From NCBI RefSeq assembly GCF_018224015.1, contig NZ_JAGPOT010000069.1:1-38322 (forward strand): a stretch of DNA of 38,322 nucleotides, in the 5' to 3' direction. Under the pieces are notes generated by a model. The model was not told where the DNA came from. It searched no databases and was given only the letters and a program-made list of their open reading frames with translations. Source of the DNA: Pseudarthrobacter albicanus. GTDB lineage: Bacteria; Actinomycetota; Actinomycetes; Actinomycetales; Micrococcaceae. Positions 8,255 through 16,185 of the stretch are shown here, piece after piece. The position numbers were made by a program, and so were the translations under genes. The first letter of the stretch is position 1. Each line of letters starts with the position of its first letter.

Positions 8255-8520
8255 TGAGCGTCCCACGGGTCCACAAGGGGATCGGCATCCCGGGATTCGT
8301 GATGCTCTTGCAGCCAACCGGTCTGATCTGGCCCCAACTCGGCCAGTTTAAGAGCAATCGCCACTTCAGCGGCAGAAGTCCACTTCTTGCGATGAGTAAT
8401 CGGAGAGATCATGGCCACGGCCCTTCCCTGGAGTGTTATCTCCACAGTGGCTCCATGTTCAACCCGCTCTATGACGGCTCTGGGGTTTTGCTTAAGTTCC
8501 CGCACGCCAACCCTATCCAT
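8251..8520 (-). CDS. vapB: Phd/YefM-type antitoxin (VapB partner of the PIN toxin)
   Basis: The 89-residue protein shows the Phd/YefM fold: VGVRELKQNPRAVIERVEHG then VEITLQGRAVAMISPI, a DNA-binding beta-alpha unit, followed by a flexible acidic C-terminus (GWLQEHHESRDADPLVDPWD) of the kind that wraps the toxin. The gene overlaps vapC by four bases, as expected for an antitoxin-first pair. Antitoxins of this type repress their own promoter. A small palindrome (8540-8557) lies 20 bases upstream of the ATG and is a candidate operator. In the minus strand a TAGAAT at 8527-8532 looks like a -10 box very close to the start, so a short or leaderless transcript is possible. Confidence 0.88.
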   Translation of the reverse strand: MDRVGVRELKQNPRAVIERVEHGATVEITLQGRAVAMISPITHRKKWTSAAEVAIALKLAELGPDQTGWLQEHHESRDADPLVDPWDAQ

Positions 8521-8539
8521 GGCTGCATTCTAACCGAAA

Positions 8540-8557
8540 TGTAGTCTTTGTTCTACA
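8540..8557. promoter_or_regulatory. Candidate VapB operator palindrome
   Basis: TGTAG and CTACA form perfect five-base arms around an eight-base centre, 20 bases upstream of the antitoxin start and next to the putative -10 box. Autoregulation of the toxin-antitoxin pair is the family norm; binding here is inferred from position only. Confidence 0.35.
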
Positions 8558-8582
8558 GCTGCCCGCGACTGATGCCAAATAT

Positions 8583-8631
8583 AACTGTCGCCGTACGGCA
8601 ACAAATGCAAAGGTCGGCGTACGGCACAGTT
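8583..8631. repeat. Inverted repeat with twin GTACGGC cores upstream of hsdR
   Basis: AACTGT plus GCCGTACGG on the left (8583-8599) is mirrored by GGCGTACGGCACAGTT on the right (8616-8631), with a single-base indel and a 16-base AT-richer centre. The left core GCCGTACGGC is itself a perfect 10-bp palindrome. It sits between the divergent vapB and hsdR genes, so it could be an operator, a hairpin, or the edge of the inserted segment. Confidence 0.4.
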
Positions 8632-8724
8632 CAGCAGGGACCCTGCCGAAAATTGCAGACGATGCGGCGGCCAACATTACGCAAGCTCCCATTAGTCCGG
8701 TCCGCGGACGGAGAATAGGACGGA

Positions 8725-8826
8725 AACTGTCCCGCCCGCATGATTGACTTGTTCCAGCAACGACGGAGACCAACAACGGGGGCCAAAGCGGTGGGGGCAG
8801 GCAACAGTAATTTCGGGTTTCTTGTG
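8725..8826 (+). repeat. Intact copy of the hsdR leader and first codons
   Basis: This is the second member of the imperfect direct repeat with 7757-7856. It contains the ATG at 8740, the GTG at 8791 and the codons for GAGNSNFGFLV. The indel between the copies falls upstream of the GTG and is not a multiple of three, which argues that the part before 8791 is untranslated leader. Confidence 0.75.
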
Positions 8827-11800
8827 GCCGAATGGCCGGATCTGGCACAGCATGCCCGGCGCGCCGAGCAGTTCGCCCGGATCGATCCCCGCGCCTCCAT
8901 GTTCTACGCCCGGTACACCGCCGAACGCCTGGTGGAGTGGCTCTACAAGGTGGAGCCCGCGCTGATCCTGCCGTACACGGACGATCTCAACGCCCTCCTC
9001 AAGGAACCCGCCTTCAAGACCCTCGTCGGTGGAACCATCGGAAGCAAATTCACGATCATCCGCAAAGCCGGAAACAACGCGGTCCACAACCCGGTCAACC
9101 CCACCATCCAGGGCGCCGGGCTCGTCCTCAAAGAGCTCCACCACGCCTGCTACTGGCTTGCCCGGAACTATGCCAAAAACGGCAGCCAGCTGCCGCCGTC
9201 GTTAGCGTTCGACGCCGGCCACCTCGCCCCGGTCTCCAAAGCACCGGTCCCGCAGCAATCACCTGAGCAGCTCCGGAAGCTGGAAGCAGAACTCAAGGCG
9301 AAGGACGACGCCCTTGCGAAGGCCGCCGCGGAAACCGCTGGCCTCACGGCGCAGCTTCAGCAGCTCCAGGCCGAGATCGCCGCGGCCAAGAAGCAGAACC
9401 AGGCCGTCCCGGACCACCACAACTACGACGAAGCGCTGACGCGCAAACACCTGATCGATCTGGACCTCAACGAGGCCGGGTGGCCGCTCACCAACCCGGA
9501 AGACCGCGAATTCAAGGTGGACACCATGCCCACCTCCAGCGGGACGCTGAGCGGCATCGGCTACGTGGACTATGTCCTGTGGGGCGACGACGGGCTGCCG
9601 CTGGCCGTCGTCGAGGCCAAGCGCACCACCAAGGATCCGCACGTCGGCAAGCAGCAGGCCAAGCTGTACGCCGACTGCCTGGAACGCCGCTACGGCCGCC
9701 GTCCCGTCATCTACTACACCTCGGGTTATGAGACGTGGATCTGGGACGATTCGATGTACCCGGAACGGAAGATCCAGGGATTCCACACCAGGGACCAGCT
9801 TCAGCTTCTGGTGGACCGCCGGGGCAGCCGGAAACCGCTGGCCGGACAGCCAATCGACAATTCGATCGTCGAGCGCGCCTACCAGCACAACGCCATCCGC
9901 GCCGTGACCGAGGCCTACGAAACCCACCACGAGCGCAAGGCACTCGTGGTGATGGCGACCGGCACCGGAAAGACGCGCACCGTCGTCGCGCTGGCCAAAC
10001 TGCTGCAGGAGGCCAACTGGGCCAAGCGTGTGCTGTTCCTCGCCGACCGCACCGCGCTGGTGAGGCAGGCAGCCAACGCGTTCAAGACCCACCTGCCCGG
10101 CTCCGGACCGGTCATCCTCAGCTCCGGCGAAGAGGCCGACAGCCGCATCCATGTCGCCACCTATCCCACCATGATGAACCTCATCAACCAGACCAGGGGA
10201 GACCTGGGCCAGCGGCGCTTCGGCATCGGGCATTACGACCTCATCGTCATCGACGAGGCACACCGCTCGGTCTACCAGAAGTACCGGGCGATCTTCGAGT
10301 ACTTCGACTCCCTCCTGATCGGCCTTACCGCCACGCCGCAGTCGGAAGTGGACCGCAACACCTACAGCCTCTTCGACATCGAGGACAACGTTCCCACCTT
10401 CGCGTACGGCCTGAACGACGCCATCGACGCCGGGTTCCTGGTACCGCCGCGCGTGGTGCCGGTTCCGCTGAAGTTCCCCTACGAGGGAATCCGCTACGAC
10501 GACCTCAGCGACGCCGAAAAGGAACAATGGGACGAACTGGAGTGGAACGAGGACGGCGAGATTCCCGACGTCGTTGACGCCGCCGTCGTGAACTCCTGGC
10601 TGTTCAACACCGACACCGTGGACAAGGCGCTTGAGGTGCTGATGACGCACGGGCACAAGGTGGCCGGCGGTGACCGGCTGGGCAAGACCATCATCTTCGC
10701 CAAGAACAGCCAGCACGCCGAGTTCATCGCCAGGCGCTTCGACCACCACTATCCGCAGTTCAAGGGCCACTTTGCCCGTGTTGTCACCTACCAGGTGACC
10801 TACGCGCAGACCCTGATTGAGGAGTTCTCCAGGAAAGACGGCAACCCCCACATCGCGATCTCCGTGGACATGCTCGACACCGGCATCGACGTTCCCGAGG
10901 CCCTCAATCTGGTGTTCTTCAAGATGGTCCGGTCCAAGACGAAGTTCTGGCAGATGGTTGGCCGGGGCACGCGGCTGTGCCCTGATCTGTTTGGCCCGGG
11001 CCAGGACAAGCAGGACTTCCTGATCTTCGATCTGTGCCGCAACGCCGAGTACTTCAACGCCGGGATGCCGGGCAACGAGGGCACCGTGGCCAAGTCCTTG
11101 GCGGAAATCACGTTCGCCACCAAGGCCAGGATCCTGCGCTCCGCCGCGGACCTGTCCTGGGCCCCGGCCATCGACTATGTGGAAGGCCTCCGGTCATCGC
11201 TCCGGCACACCATCGACAGGCTTCCGCACGATAACTTCCTCGTGAAACCGGCACGCCAATGGGTGGACCGGTTTGCCGAAGACCAGACATGGGCGGCCCT
11301 CACCGGCGACGACTTCGACGCCCTTGAACACGACCTCGCCCGGATCGCCAGCATCGGCGCCCTGCCGGACACCGAAGAGGCCAAGCGCTTCGACTGCACC
11401 ATGTACCAGGCGCAGCTCGCGGCTTTGACGGCGCCCACTGCGCTGGCCGGGTTCCGGAGGACTATCCAGTCCGTGGCAGCGGCGCTGCAGGACCAGCCGA
11501 ACGTTCCGGCCATCGCTGCGCAGCTGCCGCTGCTGGCCATGGTTCTCGACGACGGCGAGTGGGAATCGGTGTCGCCGGAATGGCTGGAATCCATCCGCGT
11601 CCAGCTGAGGGAACTCGTGCACCTGATCGAGAAGCGGAAACGGACTGTGGTCTACTCCAACTTCGAGGATGAGCTCGGAGAACTGGAGGAGCTTGAGCTC
11701 GCCGGGGCCACCAACGGCTTCATGGACTTCAGCCGGTACCGGGACAAGACGCGGCTGTACCTGGCCGGCTACCAGGACCACACCACCATCCAGCGGCTGC

Positions 11801-12192
11801 GGCGGAACCGGCAGCTGACCGATCAGGACCTTGAGGAGCTGGGGCGGATTCTGGCGCAGAGCGGAGTGGGCACACCCGTGGACCTGGAGCGGGCGGGGAC
11901 GGAGGGCCTTGGCCTGTTTGTGCGCTCCCTCGTGGGCCTGGACCGCGAAGCTGTGGAAGAGGCCCTCGCGGAGTTCGTTTCCGACACCGCGCTCACCGCG
12001 TCCCAGCTGGACTTCCTCCAGTTGCTCGTCAACCAGCTCACCGAGAACGGCGTGGTCAGGCCCGACGCGCTGTTCAAATCGCCCTACAGCGAACTGGCCC
12101 CCAGCGGGCCGGACGAGCTTTTCGGCGAGCAGCGTGCAGTCCGGCTCATCCGCACGCTCCGGGCGATCGAAAACAGCGCCCGCGTGGGTTAG
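8791..12192 (+). CDS. hsdR: Type I restriction endonuclease subunit R (EcoEI-type)
   Basis: HsdR translocates and cuts unmodified DNA. From GTG 8791 the protein has 1133 residues. In order: a DUF4145-like N-terminal helical domain (FGFLVAEWPDLAQHARRAEQ), a coiled coil (about residues 160-205), a nuclease with YVDYVLWGDDGLPLAVVEAK (Glu-x-Lys near residue 273), a helicase with Walker A ATGTGKT (about 389) and DEAH box VIDEAHRS (about 486), motif VI MVGRGTRLCPD, and an EcoEI-type C-terminal domain. An ATG at 8740 would add 17 residues. I prefer 8791 because relatives start near SNFGFL and the indel in the diverged copy lies upstream of it. Without a working HsdM, an active HsdR complex would be dangerous or absent, so its status depends on the hsdM frame. 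Confidence 0.92.
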   Translation: MGAGNSNFGFLVAEWPDLAQHARRAEQFARIDPRASMFYARYTAERLVEWLYKVEPALILPYTDDLNALLKEPAFKTLVGGTIGSKFTIIRKAGNNAVHNPVNPTIQGAGLVLKELHHACYWLARNYAKNGSQLPPSLAFDAGHLAPVSKAPVPQQSPEQLRKLEAELKAKDDALAKAAAETAGLTAQLQQLQAEIAAAKKQNQAVPDHHNYDEALTRKHLIDLDLNEAGWPLTNPEDREFKVDTMPTSSGTLSGIGYVDYVLWGDDGLPLAVVEAKRTTKDPHVGKQQAKLYADCLERRYGRRPVIYYTSGYETWIWDDSMYPERKIQGFHTRDQLQLLVDRRGSRKPLAGQPIDNSIVERAYQHNAIRAVTEAYETHHERKALVVMATGTGKTRTVVALAKLLQEANWAKRVLFLADRTALVRQAANAFKTHLPGSGPVILSSGEEADSRIHVATYPTMMNLINQTRGDLGQRRFGIGHYDLIVIDEAHRSVYQKYRAIFEYFDSLLIGLTATPQSEVDRNTYSLFDIEDNVPTFAYGLNDAIDAGFLVPPRVVPVPLKFPYEGIRYDDLSDAEKEQWDELEWNEDGEIPDVVDAAVVNSWLFNTDTVDKALEVLMTHGHKVAGGDRLGKTIIFAKNSQHAEFIARRFDHHYPQFKGHFARVVTYQVTYAQTLIEEFSRKDGNPHIAISVDMLDTGIDVPEALNLVFFKMVRSKTKFWQMVGRGTRLCPDLFGPGQDKQDFLIFDLCRNAEYFNAGMPGNEGTVAKSLAEITFATKARILRSAADLSWAPAIDYVEGLRSSLRHTIDRLPHDNFLVKPARQWVDRFAEDQTWAALTGDDFDALEHDLARIASIGALPDTEEAKRFDCTMYQAQLAALTAPTALAGFRRTIQSVAAALQDQPNVPAIAAQLPLLAMVLDDGEWESVSPEWLESIRVQLRELVHLIEKRKRTVVYSNFEDELGELEELELAGATNGFMDFSRYRDKTRLYLAGYQDHTTIQRLRRNRQLTDQDLEELGRILAQSGVGTPVDLERAGTEGLGLFVRSLVGLDREAVEEALAEFVSDTALTASQLDFLQLLVNQLTENGVVRPDALFKSPYSELAPSGPDELFGEQRAVRLIRTLRAIENSARVG

Positions 12193-12205
12193 GCCGGGCC
12201 CTAAC
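12188..12205. terminator. Short convergent hairpin at the hsdR stop
   Basis: GTTAGG and CCTAAC form perfect six-base arms around CCGGGC. The hairpin spans the TAG of hsdR and the TAG of the convergent FMN-reductase pseudogene, so it could end transcription from both sides. There is no U-tract. Confidence 0.35.
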
Positions 12206-12818
12206 GGTTCACTTTGTCCTTGTCCGGGTGCTCGTCGCCGATATGGCCGGGCGCATTGGCGGCCAGGACTCGCTCCACGAAGGAGCCGTACTCCTCCATG
12301 TAGTGGCGCAACAACTGAGCCGTGGTTTCGTCTTTGACGTCGCCGTCCTCGCCGTAGACCTCCGGAGCGAAGCGGATGTACGCTTCCGGCGCGTTGAGCT
12401 GGGGAGCATCGAGGAAGCTCAGGAAGCTCAGGACGCTTCGGAACGAGGACTGCATGACGGCGGTGCCGATGCCGCCGGGGGAGGCGCCGATGATCCCCGT
12501 GGGCTTGCGGGCGAAGGAGTTCGTGCCCCAGGGGCGGGATCCCCAGTCGATGGCGTTCTTGAGCGCTCCGGGGATGGAGCGGTTTTACTCGGGAGAGACG
12601 AACAGGAGGCCGTCCGAGGCGGCCACCGCGTCCTTGAGGGCCTGCCCTTCGGGCGGATAGGCGGCATCAAAATCCGGGTTGTACAAGGGCAGGTCCTTGA
12701 TGGGAATTTCGGTGAACTCCAGCTCCGCCGGTGCAAGCCGGATCAGGGCCTTGGACAGGGTCCGGTTGATGGAACTACTCGAAAGACTCCCGACAAAATA
12801 TCCGATCTTGAAGGCCAT
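12201..12818 (-). pseudogene. NADPH-dependent FMN reductase, interrupted by a nonsense codon
   Basis: The reading frame is flavodoxin-like: MAFKIGYFVGSLSSSSINRT binds the FMN phosphate, and a later segment reads LLFVSPE, stop, NRSIPGALKNAIDWGSRP. Family members have Pro-Glu-Tyr-Asn at this place, and the Tyr packs against the flavin. Here the Tyr codon is TAA (12585-12587), a one-base change from TAC or TAT. The frame is otherwise open to 12201, giving a 205-position protein of normal length for the SsuE/ArsH/azoreductase-like family. As written, only a 77-residue N-terminal piece would be made. A point mutation, a read error or readthrough remain possible. No other damage is seen, so the loss is recent or not real. 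Confidence 0.85.
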
Positions 12819-12956
12819 GGCCTGATTCCTTCCCGATGCTCCGCCGGTCGCTGGTGGATTGAGAAATGAAGATCAGGCCGGCGGTCCCGACTCATTCCGC
12901 GAGCGTAGTCCTGCGTCCGCGGGATGAAAATAGGGGCCGGATAGGAAAGCCCGTCG

Positions 12957-13361
12957 CTATTCAGCCTGGGTGCGGGCCTTCTTGGCGTCCTTCTTTGCGG
13001 CCTCGTCCTTGACCCGCTGGGCTTCGGTGCGGACGGCGGCGTGGGTGGAGCGCTCGGCCACCAGCCACGCCGGAGGAGCCTGCAGCAGCGCGGTGATTTC
13101 CGCCGTCGTAAGCGCCTCTTCGACGCCGCCGCGGGCCAGGCCGCTGATGGAGACGTTCAGCTTCTGCGCCACCACGGGGCGGGGGTGGGGGCCGTTGCGG
13201 CGGAGTTCGGCGAGCCATTCCGGCGGGTTGGCCTGGAGCTCGGCGAAATCGGCGCGGGAGATGACCGAATCCTGGAACTCCTGAGGTGTTGCGGGCAGGT
13301 AGATGCCAAGCTTCTTGGCAACGGTGGCCGGCTTCATGGACTGGGAGTTTTCAGAGGTCAT
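12957..13361 (-). CDS. DUF5997-family protein
   Basis: The 134-residue protein begins with MKPATVAKKLGIYLPATPQE (after a short MTSENSQS leader) and continues with FAELQANPPEWLAELRRNGP then VVAQKLNVSISGLARGG. This is the DUF5997 family, a small actinobacterial group of unknown function. The C-terminus is an Ala/Lys-rich basic helix (VKDEAAKKDAKKART). The middle has the look of a helix-turn-helix-like unit (QKLNVSISGLARGGVEEAL), but I would not claim DNA binding. It is divergent from the LysR-ligand-domain gene, with 78 bases between starts. These two genes are recalled as frequent neighbours in actinobacteria, which would suggest a shared function. Confidence 0.8.
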   Translation of the reverse strand: MTSENSQSMKPATVAKKLGIYLPATPQEFQDSVISRADFAELQANPPEWLAELRRNGPHPRPVVAQKLNVSISGLARGGVEEALTTAEITALLQAPPAWLVAERSTHAAVRTEAQRVKDEAAKKDAKKARTQAE

Positions 13362-13439
13362 GCTTCAAGGGTATCCGGCTGGGCGCTTGCGGGGCACCGT
13401 GGCAGAGGCCTACCCCGGCATGGGCGGTACTGTGAACTT

Positions 13440-14204
13440 GTGTCCGCTGAAGATGAATCACCCCAGAACGCCTCCCCGTCCGAGCCCTCCCGGCCTTCCG
13501 CGCCGGAAGCGCGGGAAGCGCGGCAGCTGCGGTTCGCGTACGTCGCCGGCGTGACCCCCGGCAAATGGATCCGGCGCTGGGAAGAGCGGATGCCTGATGT
13601 TCCGCTGCGCTCGTTCATGTCCGACGACGGCGACCAGCTCAGCGTCTTGCGCGACGGTGCCGCGGATCTGAGCTTCGTCCGCCTGCCGGTGGAGCGCGAG
13701 GGCCTGAGCGTCATTACCCTCTATGAGGAACAGCCCGTGGTGGTGGCGCCCAAGGGACACGAGATTTCCCTGTTCGAGGAAGTGGCCCTGGCGGACCTGT
13801 CCCGGGAGACCTTCCTGGACGTGCAGGAGCTCGGCGGCCCCGAGACGGCCCTGCAGGTGGTGGCCTCCGGCGCCGGCCTGGTGATCCTGCCGATGTCCGT
13901 GGCGCGCCACTTCAACGTCAAGGACACCGTGGCGCGCAGGCTCACCGGTGCGCCCGCGACGGAGATAGCCCTGGCGTGGCCCAGCGAGGCCACGGACGAA
14001 GTGATCGAGGAGTTCATCGGAATTGTCCGCGGGCGCACCGCGGCAAGCTCCCGCCAGCCCTCCGCGCAGCAGGAGAAGCCCAAAAAGGAGCCGAAGCCGG
14101 ACCGGCGCGGGTCGGGCGTCAAGAAGCCCAAGGTGGCCCAGCGCTACGCGCCCAACCCGGACAAGGGCCGCGGCAAGGGATCGCGGAAGAAGGGCAAGCG
14201 CTAG
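13440..14204 (+). CDS. LysR-type ligand-binding domain protein without a DNA-binding domain
   Basis: The protein has 254 residues from a GTG at 13440. After a Ser/Pro/Glu-rich leader it has LRFAYVAGVTPGKWIRRWEE and LRDGAADLSFVRLPVEREGL, the start of a periplasmic-binding-type LysR effector domain, and continues to TALQVVASGAGLVILPMSVA, a diagnostic segment of that domain. The winged HTH that normally makes up the first 60-90 residues is missing, and upstream DNA is the divergent promoter region, so this is a stand-alone ligand sensor. The last 60 residues are strongly basic (KKEPKPDRRGSGVKKPK, KGRGKGSRKKGKR) and could bind nucleic acid. The start has no strong ribosome site. Its stop overlaps the stop of the convergent lipoprotein gene. 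Confidence 0.75.
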   Translation: MSAEDESPQNASPSEPSRPSAPEAREARQLRFAYVAGVTPGKWIRRWEERMPDVPLRSFMSDDGDQLSVLRDGAADLSFVRLPVEREGLSVITLYEEQPVVVAPKGHEISLFEEVALADLSRETFLDVQELGGPETALQVVASGAGLVILPMSVARHFNVKDTVARRLTGAPATEIALAWPSEATDEVIEEFIGIVRGRTAASSRQPSAQQEKPKKEPKPDRRGSGVKKPKVAQRYAPNPDKGRGKGSRKKGKR

Positions 14205-14536
14205 GCTGCGCAGGCGTCCCTGAGCGACTTCACAGCGTCCGCCGGAACCTGGTCGCCCGAGGCCGCGATCTGCCGCAGCGGCGTGGTGATGTCGGCGGGA
14301 ACCCCTGCCGTTTCCGCTCCGGCGGCAAGGCCGCCGAGCAGCTCCTTGTCCTTGATGCTGACCAGGCCGTCTTCCACCAGTGCGCAGGCCTGCTGCTTGA
14401 TCTGGTCCGCGGCCGCGCCGGCAACCTTTGATGCGGCATCGCTGGCGGTACTCTGCGCTGCTTCCTGCACCTGGCCGCAGCCGGTCAGCATCACCAGGAG
14501 CGATGCGGCGGACAGGGCGGCGAAGGTTGCTTTCAT
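14201..14536 (-). CDS. Small secreted lipoprotein
   Basis: The 111-residue product has a type II signal peptide: a Lys at position 3, a hydrophobic core (FAALSAASLLVML) and the lipobox LTGC, so the mature protein starts at Cys20 and is anchored on the outside of the membrane. The mature part is Ala/Ser/Lys-rich and helical (QEAAQSTASDAASKVAGAA), with two further Cys near residues 51 and 109. I do not recognise a functional family. Its stop codon shares a CTAG with the stop of the convergent gene. Confidence 0.7.
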   Translation of the reverse strand: MKATFAALSAASLLVMLTGCGQVQEAAQSTASDAASKVAGAAADQIKQQACALVEDGLVSIKDKELLGGLAAGAETAGVPADITTPLRQIAASGDQVPADAVKSLRDACAA

Positions 14537-14625
14537 GGTCCCAGCCTAGTTGCCGCGGGGCGCTTCGCTCCGCCGATTACTGGTAGCTGGCAACAAAGTG
14601 AACACATCGCGCGTACTATCGGGCT

Positions 14626-15138
14626 ATGCAGAACCCTGACCAAGGGGAGTTGAAGCGTCGGCTGGAGTTGCTCGCGCCATTCCTTCGGGACCTCGGGTCG
14701 CGGATCCTTGAAAGCTACGCCAAGGCCGGAATACTCACTGCCATCCCCGGCAACGCCTTCCCCGTCTCGGACGCCCGCTTCACCCGCAAAGCCGAGGGCT
14801 ATGCTTACCATCCACACGGCCCGGTGTATTTCAACATCACCCGGGAGGGGGAGTTGGAACTCGCCGGCCAGGACGCCGGAGTCCCTCTCACGGAAGCCAT
14901 GAGTGCGTACGTGCGGTTGGCGCGACACGACGAGCTTGAGGACATCGGGCCAGATGACGGAGCTACAGAATGGTTTCCACCACCGCGCTTTCTTCTGGAC
15001 ACGGCCACGTCCCGGCTCCAGATCGCAGCGGTTGCCCGAATGAAGCGGTCGAATTCCCGTACCCGCTTCATACCGCTGGAGCAATACTTGGACGAACGGG
15101 CGCGGCTGTTTGTCGAAGGCTTCCTGGCTGTGCGCTGA
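14626..15138 (+). CDS. Hypothetical protein
   Basis: The 170-residue product is soluble and mixed in charge, with no signal peptide or membrane segment. It starts MQNPDQGELKRRLELLAPFL and includes an aromatic central segment (EGYAYHPHGPVYFNITREGE) that may be a beta-rich core. Codon use resembles the neighbours, with G/C at third positions, which supports coding. No ribosome site stands out. I do not recognise a family. It is flanked by oppositely oriented small genes and is likely transcribed alone. The 178 bases after it contain nothing I can assign. Confidence 0.5.
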   Translation: MQNPDQGELKRRLELLAPFLRDLGSRILESYAKAGILTAIPGNAFPVSDARFTRKAEGYAYHPHGPVYFNITREGELELAGQDAGVPLTEAMSAYVRLARHDELEDIGPDDGATEWFPPPRFLLDTATSRLQIAAVARMKRSNSRTRFIPLEQYLDERARLFVEGFLAVR

Positions 15139-15316
15139 GGTCTCTTCAGATTCGGGGGCCGGAGCGTTTCGTAGGCAGACGGAGGGGAGCGCCCGCTCGC
15201 GGGAGCCGCCGTTGAACTCACGATGGAGTCGGCTCCGGGCACTGTGCTCGACCAAAGTGGGTATGAACGTTCGAATGCGGCCACGGTCCAGGGAGTCGTA
15301 CTGCGGACCGCGGCCC

Positions 15317-15484
15317 CTACTTCGGGATACGCCGGCCGCCGGAGCGTTTCAGGATGAACAGCAGGACGGCTATCACCAGGAGGATTGGGGCGACCCACAG
15401 CAGAAATGCGACAGCCTTGATCATGGCGCCGATAATGAGGGCGAGAAGGGCAAGGATGCCCGCGGTCCAGATCAATCCCCTCAT
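15317..15484 (-). CDS. Small two-helix membrane protein
   Basis: The 55-residue product is almost entirely two transmembrane helices (LIWTAGILALLALIIGAMI and VAFLLWVAPILLVIAVLLFI) with a basic tail (KRSGGRRIPK), predicting both ends in the cytoplasm. An upstream in-frame extension to 15622 lacks these features; the ATG at 15484 has a GGGGAAGG-type ribosome site. Such proteins are common unnamed membrane peptides in actinobacteria. Function unknown. Confidence 0.6.
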   Translation of the reverse strand: MRGLIWTAGILALLALIIGAMIKAVAFLLWVAPILLVIAVLLFILKRSGGRRIPK

Positions 15485-15655
15485 GATTACCCGGCCTTCC
15501 CCGCATCCCATTCTGGTATTAGCGGATCGTACCTCCGGCACGCCGGGCCTTACAAGGCTTCGTTCAACGGGGCGCTGGTCCCAGACGCGGGTCCCAGGAT
15601 TCCTCCGGCGGCACCTGTTCACCCAGCGAGCTGCTCACGGCTGGACAGCCGCCAA

Positions 15656-15695
15656 AATTTGGTTAACATTGCTAATGAGCGATGCTAACCAAATT
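15656..15695. promoter_or_regulatory. Long palindromic operator upstream of the MarR gene
   Basis: The left arm AATTTGGTTAACATT and the right arm GATGCTAACCAAATT are reverse complements at 13 of 15 positions, with a ten-base spacer. The palindrome is AT-rich in a GC-rich region and ends 25 bases before the MarR start at 15721. Autorepression through such a site is typical of MarR regulators that control a linked exporter. Confidence 0.65.
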
Positions 15696-15720
15696 GGCGT
15701 CCGAGAACCGGGGAGAAATG

Positions 15721-16185
15721 ATGACCCTAGAAGCCCATCCCGAGGAGCCCGGCGAGCCTGCGGATGATATCCAGCCGGATGTCCTCGGGGTCGACCTGCG
15801 GATTGCCGTCATGCGCACGTCCCGCCGGCTGCGCAGCGAGGCCAGCGGGGATATCGTTTCACCCGGACAGTATGCGGTGCTGGCCGATCTTAGCGGCGGG
15901 CCCCGGACACTGCGTGAACTGGCGGACCGGGAGAACGTGCAGGCGCCGTCAATGACCCGGATTGTCAACGCCCTGACCAGCCAGGGTTTCGTGACCCGTT
16001 CACCGCATCCCGAGGACGGGCGCCAGGTCCTGGCCCGCATCACTCCGGCGGGTGAGGCTGTGCTGGGAGAAGCCCGCAGCCACCGCACGGCCTGGCTGGC
16101 CCAACGGGTCGCCGTCCTCAGCGAGGAGGACCGCCGCACGCTCAGCCGGGCTGCGCACCTGATGCAGGAATTGAGCGCCCGATGA
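15721..16185 (+). CDS. MarR-family transcriptional regulator
   Basis: Started at the second ATG of an ATGATG pair (15721, with GGGAGAA just upstream), the protein has 154 residues, normal for MarR. The winged helix is clear: SPGQYAVLADLSGGPRTLRE, then LADRENVQAPSMTRIVNALT as recognition helix, then the wing RSPHPEDGRQVLARITPAG. The following helices form the dimer arm. It is translationally coupled to the next gene, an MFS exporter, through an ATGA overlap at 16182-16185. I infer that it represses itself and the exporter through the palindrome at 15656-15695 and responds to a small aromatic or toxic ligand. A start at 15682 would place the operator inside the coding region and is unlikely. 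Confidence 0.88.
   Translation: MTLEAHPEEPGEPADDIQPDVLGVDLRIAVMRTSRRLRSEASGDIVSPGQYAVLADLSGGPRTLRELADRENVQAPSMTRIVNALTSQGFVTRSPHPEDGRQVLARITPAGEAVLGEARSHRTAWLAQRVAVLSEEDRRTLSRAAHLMQELSAR

Noticed and set aside
7757..8826. vapBC as a transposon or IS insertion with target-site duplication
   Set aside because: No transposase or terminal inverted repeats; the flanking repeats are about 100 bases and diverged, unlike short identical target duplications.
9259..10851. 530-codon open frame antisense to hsdR
   Set aside because: It is the mirror of GC-rich coding sequence; its amino acids are Gly/Val/Asp-rich shadow composition and the sense strand carries clear helicase motifs.
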